10,211 nucleotides of DNA from an uncultured Chromatiaceae bacterium. Lineage in GTDB: Bacteria > Pseudomonadota > Gammaproteobacteria > Enterobacterales > Alteromonadaceae. A program made the position numbers and the translations under genes. Location of the stretch: positions 1 through 10,211 of the forward strand of contig CAMLSF010000126.1 of the NCBI GenBank assembly GCA_946482615.1, read 5' to 3'. Below the pieces are notes generated by a model, which saw nothing but the letters and a program-made list of their open reading frames with translations, was not told the origin of the DNA and did not search any database. Of the stretch, positions 6,187 to 10,211 are shown piece after piece; positions within the stretch are counted from its first letter, which is position 1, and each line of letters opens with the position of its first letter.

Positions 6187-7275
6187 GTGAATCGAGCACA
6201 GAACTTAAGTAAAGTCGCAGTTTTTGTTAGCCTTAGCGCTGCCAGTCTTGCTGTTTCAGCACAGGATGTCAGCGTCTGTCAGGGCACTTTGGATAACACT
6301 GAACGCCTGGCCTGTTACGACAGGATATTTGGCACCACAGCCACAGTGCTGACAGACACTGAAACAACGCAAGCTGAGGCAGAGGCTGATCTTGAAGTTA
6401 AACCTCAGGCTGTGGCTAGCACTGAAGTGGTGGCAGAACCTGTAGCTGTGGCGACAGTGATGCAAAAATACTGGGAGTTAACGCCGGAAGAAAAACGTGA
6501 CCGTTTTGTGTTTCGCACTTACCAGCCGAACTTCTTTTTACCTGCTCATCTGACCTCCAATATCAATAAGGCGCCTCAGAGCCCAACCCGTGGTCAGGCT
6601 GAAGAGAACAACAACTACAAGCAGATGGAAAGTAAGCTGCAAATTTCATTACGTGCCAAGTTAATGACAGAGTTTCTGTTACCAGGTGCTGATTTATGGT
6701 TTGCCTTTAGCCAGCGTTCGATGTGGCAGTTATGGAACAAACAGGATTCTGCACCTTTTCGTAATACCGATTACCAGCCTGAGCTGATTTATGTGGTGCC
6801 TGTGGCACAACAATGGGGCAACTTACCGGGCGACTGGCAAGTCCGTATGCTGCAGTTTGGGGTAGCCCATCAGTCCAATGGCCAGGCTAAACCTTTGTCA
6901 CGCAGCTGGAATAAAGTGTATGCAGGTTTCGCTGTGGATAAAGGCGAGTTTGGCCTGAACTGGCGTTACAACCAGCGGATTTCGGAAAATGGCGAAGAAG
7001 ACGATAACCCGGATTTAATCGACTATATCGGCAGTCATGAGATCAGTGCTAACTGGTTGCCAGGTGATGCTACAGCCCAGCTGACCTGGCGGAATGACTT
7101 TTCTTACCTCAATCGGGGCTCCTGGCAGTTGGATCTGACCTATCCGGTTGACCGCAGTAAACTGGATGGCCTGCGCTGGCATTTACAGCTGTTTTCCGGT
7201 TATGGCGAGACTTTGCTGGACTATAATTTCCGCCAAAACAGTGTCGGCCTCGGAGTGATGCTGTTTAATTTCTGA
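6187..7275 (+). CDS. pldA: Outer membrane phospholipase A with an N-terminal extension
   Basis: A 362-residue homologue of OMPLA, the outer-membrane beta-barrel that hydrolyses phospholipids when they reach the outer leaflet. The catalytic signature is intact: His228 and Ser230 in HQSNGQ, and Asn242 in RSWNK, twelve residues after the serine exactly as in E. coli (H142, S144, N156). YQPELIYVVP, FGLNWRYNQRI, YGETLLDYN and the C-terminal phenylalanine also fit. A signal peptide runs to about residue 25 (SLAVSA before QDV). Before the barrel comes a block with Cys31 and Cys43 (NTERLACYDRIF) and an Ala/Glu/Val-rich linker at 50-92, making the protein longer than E. coli PldA (289). GTG 6187 was chosen for the signal peptide and TGGAG at 6177-6181; GTG 6172 is an alternative. 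Confidence 0.92.
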   Translation: MNRAQNLSKVAVFVSLSAASLAVSAQDVSVCQGTLDNTERLACYDRIFGTTATVLTDTETTQAEAEADLEVKPQAVASTEVVAEPVAVATVMQKYWELTPEEKRDRFVFRTYQPNFFLPAHLTSNINKAPQSPTRGQAEENNNYKQMESKLQISLRAKLMTEFLLPGADLWFAFSQRSMWQLWNKQDSAPFRNTDYQPELIYVVPVAQQWGNLPGDWQVRMLQFGVAHQSNGQAKPLSRSWNKVYAGFAVDKGEFGLNWRYNQRISENGEEDDNPDLIDYIGSHEISANWLPGDATAQLTWRNDFSYLNRGSWQLDLTYPVDRSKLDGLRWHLQLFSGYGETLLDYNFRQNSVGLGVMLFNF

Positions 7276-7382
7276 ATGTTTGCTTAAGATCATGCCTTAA
7301 CTGAGCTGCGTACTGTGCAGAAAAGCTTGCTTCTGCTCTGTTGGCTAAGGTAAAAAAGCGGACCAACATTAACCACAGGCCT

Positions 7383-7784
7383 ATGATCGTGACATCGGAA
7401 CAAGCAAACGCCTTAACGGAACATTTGATAGCACTGGAGTTGCAGTTACAGCACGCCGAAACCAGAAAAAATAAAGCACTGTTAAATCTGTTGCTGGCTA
7501 ATGGTTTTGAAGAGATCGCCGCATCCGGTGTGCGTTTTGATAAAGCCCATGTGTTACAACGTTTGCCGGAAGAGCAGGCACCGTCGGTGGAAGCTTTTGA
7601 TTTTGAAGTGCGCCTGTTAGCCAAAGATCTGGCTCAGGTGTTATACAAAGCCAAATTACGCAAAGCGGGTGAGCTGCAAAGTAAACTGTCGCTGCGCAGT
7701 TCTTTATGGCAACTCAACAGCCTTGGCTGGCAAATGCTGTTTCATCAGGGCACAGCCGTATTGCCAGCCAGCGGGCCCGTTTAA
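7383..7784 (+). CDS. DUF4440 / NTF2-like family protein
   Basis: A 133-residue protein with the cone-shaped NTF2-like fold expected from its pattern. It has an N-terminal helix (LTEHLIALELQL), LLANGFEEIAASGVRFDKAHVLQRL, then VEAFDFEVRLLAKDLAQVLYKAKL and the closing LRSSLWQLNSLGWQMLFHQGT. This last 'R.SSlW...g.W.mvFHQGT' stretch is typical of DUF4440 proteins. The family includes small enzymes and ligand-binding proteins with no common substrate, so the role is open. ATG 7383 is preferred because it starts just before the first helix; the in-frame TTG at 7341 would add 14 basic residues not usual for the family. The ribosome binding site is weak. The next gene starts directly after the stop (TAAATG), so the pair is probably co-translated. 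Confidence 0.82.
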   Translation: MIVTSEQANALTEHLIALELQLQHAETRKNKALLNLLLANGFEEIAASGVRFDKAHVLQRLPEEQAPSVEAFDFEVRLLAKDLAQVLYKAKLRKAGELQSKLSLRSSLWQLNSLGWQMLFHQGTAVLPASGPV

Positions 7785-8297
7785 ATGTCAGGCTATTTTA
7801 TCCGGCCCTTACAGCCAGATGATGTTGATGCTGTGCTGCAGTTTGAGTTGGCTCACAAAAGTTTTTTTGAGCAAAGTATTGAAGCCAGACCGGATGAATT
7901 TTATCAATCTGCGGCTGTGCAGCAGCATATAGCTGAATTTTTACAGTTAAAACAGCAGGGACTGGCCTGGCCCTGCCTGATTTTTAATGCAGCAAAGGAG
8001 CTGATTGGCAGAGCTAACCTCAAAGACATAGACAGAGTCAGCCAATCGGCTTACGTCGGCTACCGTATTGCTGAAGACTGGTCTGGCAAAGGGGTCGCCA
8101 GTTTTGCGCTTAAGGAGTTGATACAGCAGGCGAAACAGCAGGAGCTCAAGCTGTTATTGGCCTGTGTATCGACCGAAAATCGGGCATCGGAGCAGGTGCT
8201 GAAAAAAGCCGGTTTTCAACCAATGGAAACTATCCCCAGAGTGGCGATAGTGCAGGGCAAAGCTTTGGCTGGTTATCTGATGTGGCTGAAACTCTAA
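7785..8297 (+). CDS. GNAT-family N-acetyltransferase (RimJ/RimL type)
   Basis: A 170-residue acetyl-CoA-dependent acetyltransferase. It has the subfamily's opening FIRPLQPDDVDAVLQFE, the beta-4 region YVGYRIAEDWSGKGVASFAL with the acetyl-CoA loop at residues 98-105 (DWSGKGVA), and the ENRASEQVLKKAGF helix with Asn132 and Ser135. RimJ-like ribosomal protein acetylation or small-molecule acetylation is possible; the substrate is not evident. It is only distantly similar to the acetyltransferase at 650-1195. The ATG follows immediately on the stop codon of the DUF4440 gene and has no strong ribosome binding site of its own, which points to translational coupling. No terminator is seen between its stop and the promoter at 8325. 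Confidence 0.88.
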   Translation: MSGYFIRPLQPDDVDAVLQFELAHKSFFEQSIEARPDEFYQSAAVQQHIAEFLQLKQQGLAWPCLIFNAAKELIGRANLKDIDRVSQSAYVGYRIAEDWSGKGVASFALKELIQQAKQQELKLLLACVSTENRASEQVLKKAGFQPMETIPRVAIVQGKALAGYLMWLKL

Positions 8298-8324
8298 GCT
8301 ATTAAAAAATCATTTAAATTCTTC

Positions 8325-8355
8325 TTGACCTCAAGTTAACCTGAGCTTTTACAGT
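8325..8355 (+). promoter_or_regulatory. Promoter with 19-bp spacer (MerR/SoxR type) for the transporter operon
   Basis: TTGACC (8325-8330) and TACAGT (8350-8355) are separated by 19 bases, longer than the usual 17 and typical of promoters activated by MerR-family regulators. The spacer is centred on a GTTAAC dyad. An AT-rich tract at 8301-8324 could act as an UP element. Transcription would start near 8362, giving a leader of about 45 bases, and AAGGAG at 8392-8397 lies nine bases before ATG 8407. The architecture is the same as the E. coli soxS promoter. Confidence 0.7.
8329..8346. promoter_or_regulatory. SoxR-box-like operator
   Basis: CCTCAAGTTAACCTGAGC differs from the palindromic SoxR consensus CCTCAAGTTAACTTGAGG at two positions, both in the right half. 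It lies in the 19-bp spacer exactly where SoxR sits in its known targets. SoxR is a [2Fe-2S] MerR-family sensor oxidised by redox-cycling compounds. No soxR gene is in the window, and a related MerR-family regulator could be the one that binds. Confidence 0.68.
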
Positions 8356-8394
8356 GGCGGCAGATTTTAAGTCTGTGCAATGGCACTGTAAAAG
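8346..8394. repeat. Perfect 11-bp inverted repeat from the -10 element to the Shine-Dalgarno
   Basis: CTTTTACAGTG (8346-8356) is exactly complementary in reverse to CACTGTAAAAG (8384-8394), with 27 bases between. The left arm contains the -10 hexamer TACAGT and starts on the last base of the SoxR box; the right arm covers the first bases of the AAAAGGAG ribosome binding site. A smaller hairpin (CAGA 8361-8364 with TCTG 8372-8375) lies inside. It may be an operator or an RNA switch. Confidence 0.75.
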
Positions 8395-8406
8395 GAGTAT
8401 GTTGGA

Positions 8407-9294
8407 ATGAGTTCAGTTGTATCCTCCTGGTATGATCCCTGGTTAACCGCTTTAGCGCCGCTGATTTGGGGCAGCACTTATATAGTCACCACCGAATTTT
8501 TACCCCCTGATGTACCTTTGTTATCCGCCGCTTTACGCACTTTGCCGGTCGGGCTGTTGATGCTGTTCTGGTTAAGGCAGCTACCTACACGGGGCTGGTG
8601 GGGAAAAATCTTTATCTTAGGCCTGTTAAATATCGGCGTATTTCAGGCGCTGTTGTTTGTGGCTGCTTATCGTTTACCCGGCGGTGTGGCTGCCACTGTG
8701 GGCGCCATTCAGCCTTTAGTGGTGGTGATCTTAAGCTGGGCTGTGCTGGGCGGCCGGACTTTATGGCTGAGCTGGGTTGCTGCGTTGTCCGGTTTACTGG
8801 GGGTTGCTCTGCTGGTGCTGGGGCCGACCGCTCAATTGGATAGCATAGGCGTACTGGCTGCTGCAGGTGGTGCTTTGGCTATGGCCTGCGGCACTCTGTT
8901 AACCAAAAAATGGCAACCTCCTGTCAGTGCTCTGGTGCTGACCAGCTGGCAGTTGACTGCAGGCGGGGTATTTTTATTGCCTTTGGCCCTTAGTGTGGAA
9001 AGCCTGCCTCAAAGTATCAGTCTGACCCATCTGTTAGGTTATCTCTGGTTGGGGCTTATTGGCACAGGCCTGACTTATGTGATCTGGCTGCGGGGGGTGA
9101 TGAAGATGTCAGCCAGTGCTGTCACAGGTTTTAGTTTATTAAGCCCGTTAAGTGCAACAGTGCTTGGTCTGGTTGTGCTGGGGCAACATCTGACTCTGGT
9201 GCAGGGACTGGGCATGGTGTTGGTATTGGCTGGTGTCTGGCTGGGGCAGGCAAAAGCCGCAGCTATACAGGTAAAAACTGAGGCCCGCTTATGA
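8407..9294 (+). CDS. EamA/DMT-superfamily transporter
   Basis: A 295-residue inner-membrane protein of the drug/metabolite transporter superfamily with about ten hydrophobic helices. They are arranged as two EamA repeats, at about residues 11-137 and 148-283. The first begins with the typical LAPLIWGSTYIVTTEFLPP and has the RTLPVGLLMLFWL helix and GVAATVGAIQPLVVVILSW; the second has GTGLTYVIWLRGVMKMSASAVTGFSLLSPLSATVLG. The segment 'P.....i.S...lgE' normally includes a glutamate in family members, and here the second repeat reads LGLVVLGQHL. Members export amino acids, metabolites or small drugs; substrate unknown. It has its own SoxR-type promoter and a good AAGGAG. The stop overlaps the next start in an ATGA junction, so exporter and flavodoxin are made together. 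Confidence 0.92.
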   Translation: MSSVVSSWYDPWLTALAPLIWGSTYIVTTEFLPPDVPLLSAALRTLPVGLLMLFWLRQLPTRGWWGKIFILGLLNIGVFQALLFVAAYRLPGGVAATVGAIQPLVVVILSWAVLGGRTLWLSWVAALSGLLGVALLVLGPTAQLDSIGVLAAAGGALAMACGTLLTKKWQPPVSALVLTSWQLTAGGVFLLPLALSVESLPQSISLTHLLGYLWLGLIGTGLTYVIWLRGVMKMSASAVTGFSLLSPLSATVLGLVVLGQHLTLVQGLGMVLVLAGVWLGQAKAAAIQVKTEARL

Positions 9295-9887
9295 AAATAG
9301 CTATTGTGTATCACTCAGTTACAGGCACCACAGCGCAATTGGCTGAAGCTGTTGCGGCCGGCTGCAATTCTGTCCCGCAAGCAAGCGCTGTATTAGTTCG
9401 TATTGAAGGGGCTGATATAACCCAAGGCCGCTATCACAACACTGCAATGCTACAGAGCATAGATCAGGCCGATGCAGTGATTTTTGGCTCTCCCACTTTT
9501 ATGGGCTCGGTATCCGCACAATTTAAAGCTTTTGCCGATGCAACAGCAGGCGAGTATTGGGGCAAACAGCTGTGGGCCGACAAAATTGCCGCAGGTTTTA
9601 CTGTCGGAACTGGTTACTGCGGTGACACTTTGCATAGCCTGCATTATTTACAAATTCTGGCGGCACAGCAGGGTATGCTCTGGGCTGGTCTGGATTTGGC
9701 TGGTGCTGGTGATGCAAAAGCTCCCAACAGACTGGGCGCTCAGGCCGGGGTTATTGTCAGAGCTGTTGATGGAGCAGTAGCAGAGTGTGATCTGCAGACC
9801 GGGTTTTATTTAGGCCAGCGGATTGCCCGTCTGGCCAGCCGGTTAATAAAAGCCGGGGATAAAACAATGCTGATGCGGCAACTCTGA
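9291..9887 (+). CDS. Flavodoxin-fold protein, WrbA/NAD(P)H:quinone oxidoreductase-like
   Basis: A 198-residue flavodoxin-like protein. MKIAIVYHSVTGTTAQLAEAV holds the FMN phosphate-binding loop at residues 9-14 (SVTGTT). DAVIFGSPTFMGSVSAQFKAFADAT (61-85) matches the second FMN loop of WrbA-type proteins ('GsPTy.G..s...k.F.D'), and FTVGTGYCGDTLHSLHYLQ (103-121) corresponds to the third, after which WrbA proteins have a large loop. WrbA enzymes use NAD(P)H to reduce quinones by two electrons, avoiding semiquinone radicals. That activity is likely but not shown by sequence alone; a single-electron flavodoxin is less likely at this length. It overlaps the transporter stop by ATGA and shares its SoxR-type promoter. 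Confidence 0.87.
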   Translation: MKIAIVYHSVTGTTAQLAEAVAAGCNSVPQASAVLVRIEGADITQGRYHNTAMLQSIDQADAVIFGSPTFMGSVSAQFKAFADATAGEYWGKQLWADKIAAGFTVGTGYCGDTLHSLHYLQILAAQQGMLWAGLDLAGAGDAKAPNRLGAQAGVIVRAVDGAVAECDLQTGFYLGQRIARLASRLIKAGDKTMLMRQL

Positions 9888-9898
9888 GTTTCCGGAGC

Positions 9899-9941
9899 AA
9901 AGCTGGTGTTTTGTGCTGCTTTTACCGATCATCAGCTTTTT
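9899..9941 (+). terminator. Weak terminator candidate after the flavodoxin gene
   Basis: AAAGCTG (9899-9905) pairs with CAGCTTT (9933-9939) around a 27-base loop and is followed by TTAAC. The long loop and short T run make it a weak terminator at best, so read-through into the gene at 9961 remains possible. Confidence 0.28.
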
Positions 9942-9960
9942 AACTTTGGGGAAAACTCTG

Positions 9961-10211
9961 ATGACAGCACAAACACCACCAACCGAAGCAGAGCAACTGG
10001 TGCAACGACAGCTGGATGCCTACAACAGTAAAAACCTTGAGGCCTGGCTTTCTTGTTACCATCCGGATGCAGTGCAACTGGATTTTCATGGGGCTGTGCT
10101 GGCCAGCGGCCACGAGCAGATGCGTGAGCGGATCCGTCTGCGTTTTGCAGAACCTGATCTGCACGCACAACTGTTAAACCGTTTGGTGATGGGGGATTGG
10201 GTCACAGACCA
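9961..10211 (+). CDS. SnoaL/NTF2-like family protein, 5' part
   Basis: The first 83 codons of a gene that runs off the window. The pattern is that of a SnoaL-like NTF2-fold protein: LVQRQLDAYNSKNLEAWLSCYHPDAVQLDFHG, then GHEQMRERIRLRFAEPDLHAQLLNRLVMGDWVTDH. Such proteins include ketosteroid isomerase-like enzymes, polyketide cyclases and small ligand-binding proteins; no substrate can be named. GGGGA at 9948-9952 lies eight bases before the ATG, which fixes the start. It follows the flavodoxin gene after 73 bases and has only a weak hairpin before it, so it may be the third gene of the SoxR-type operon. It is not closely similar to the DUF4440 protein at 7383-7784. Confidence 0.85.
   Translation, partial: MTAQTPPTEAEQLVQRQLDAYNSKNLEAWLSCYHPDAVQLDFHGAVLASGHEQMRERIRLRFAEPDLHAQLLNRLVMGDWVTD

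Noticed and set aside
6187..7275. A secreted type VI phospholipase effector
   Set aside because: The VasI-like 'RLACYD' pattern raised the idea, but the signal peptide, barrel motifs and H-S-N catalytic spacing identify an outer membrane phospholipase A.
7317..7336. GCAGAA/TTCTGC hairpin after pldA
   Set aside because: A six-base stem without a following T run on either strand, so it is not supported as a terminator.
7327..7356. TTGCTT-N18-TAAAAA as a promoter for the DUF4440 gene
   Set aside because: Both hexamers are poor and the spacer is not ideal; this could occur by chance.
4764..9887. A phenazine biosynthesis link between the PhzF-like gene and the SoxR-type operon
   Set aside because: PhzF-family proteins are mostly unrelated to phenazines, this one lacks the catalytic glutamate, no other phz gene is seen, and the two loci are about 3 kb apart.
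9932..10170. Two minus-strand open frames opposite the SnoaL-like gene
   Set aside because: The plus-strand frame has a good ribosome binding site and a recognisable NTF2-like pattern, while the antisense frames have neither.

Overview
This window looks like chromosomal DNA of a gammaproteobacterium, most likely an Alteromonadales/Rheinheimera-type organism. The inference rests on the presence of YjdM and YehS homologues close to the enterobacterial proteins, an outer-membrane phospholipase A with the full catalytic signature, strong AAGGAG-type ribosome binding sites, tight ATGA/GTGA gene overlaps and moderate GC content. I see no rRNA, tRNA, CRISPR array, phage gene or transposase. Coding density is high and no gene-free stretch exceeds about 150 bases.

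Layout. (1) Positions 1-3159, plus strand: the 3' end of a short-chain dehydrogenase, then a 13-bp inverted repeat that is REP-like or a terminator. A compact run of genes follows: a small secreted four-cysteine protein, a GNAT acetyltransferase, a membrane fatty acid hydroxylase/sterol desaturase family protein, a membrane-anchored polysaccharide deacetylase and a small GFA-family zinc protein. Three of the junctions in this run overlap. (2) Positions 3184-4118, minus strand: an NYN-domain (LabA-like) protein followed by yjdM, each with a plausible promoter and terminator. The NYN gene is divergent from yehS. (3) Positions 4255-6043, plus strand: a YehS-like DUF1456 protein, a PhzF-family protein in which the residue aligned with the catalytic glutamate is valine, and a second GFA protein. 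(4) Positions 6187-8297: pldA with an unusual N-terminal extension, a DUF4440/NTF2-like protein and a second GNAT acetyltransferase. (5) Positions 8325-10211: a promoter with a 19-bp spacer carrying a near-consensus SoxR box. It drives an EamA/DMT transporter, an overlapping WrbA/flavodoxin-like protein and, 73 bases further on, a truncated SnoaL/NTF2-like gene.

The most interesting part is region 5. The -35 element, spacer length, dyad and -10 element match the MerR-family architecture of SoxR targets, and the genes behind it (a small-molecule exporter and a flavodoxin-fold protein, possibly a quinone reductase) suit a response to redox-cycling compounds. A perfect 11-bp inverted repeat runs from the -10 element to the Shine-Dalgarno sequence. 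It could act as a second operator, or as an RNA structure that silences only read-through transcripts. Functions are read from motifs recognised by eye; no database search was possible.
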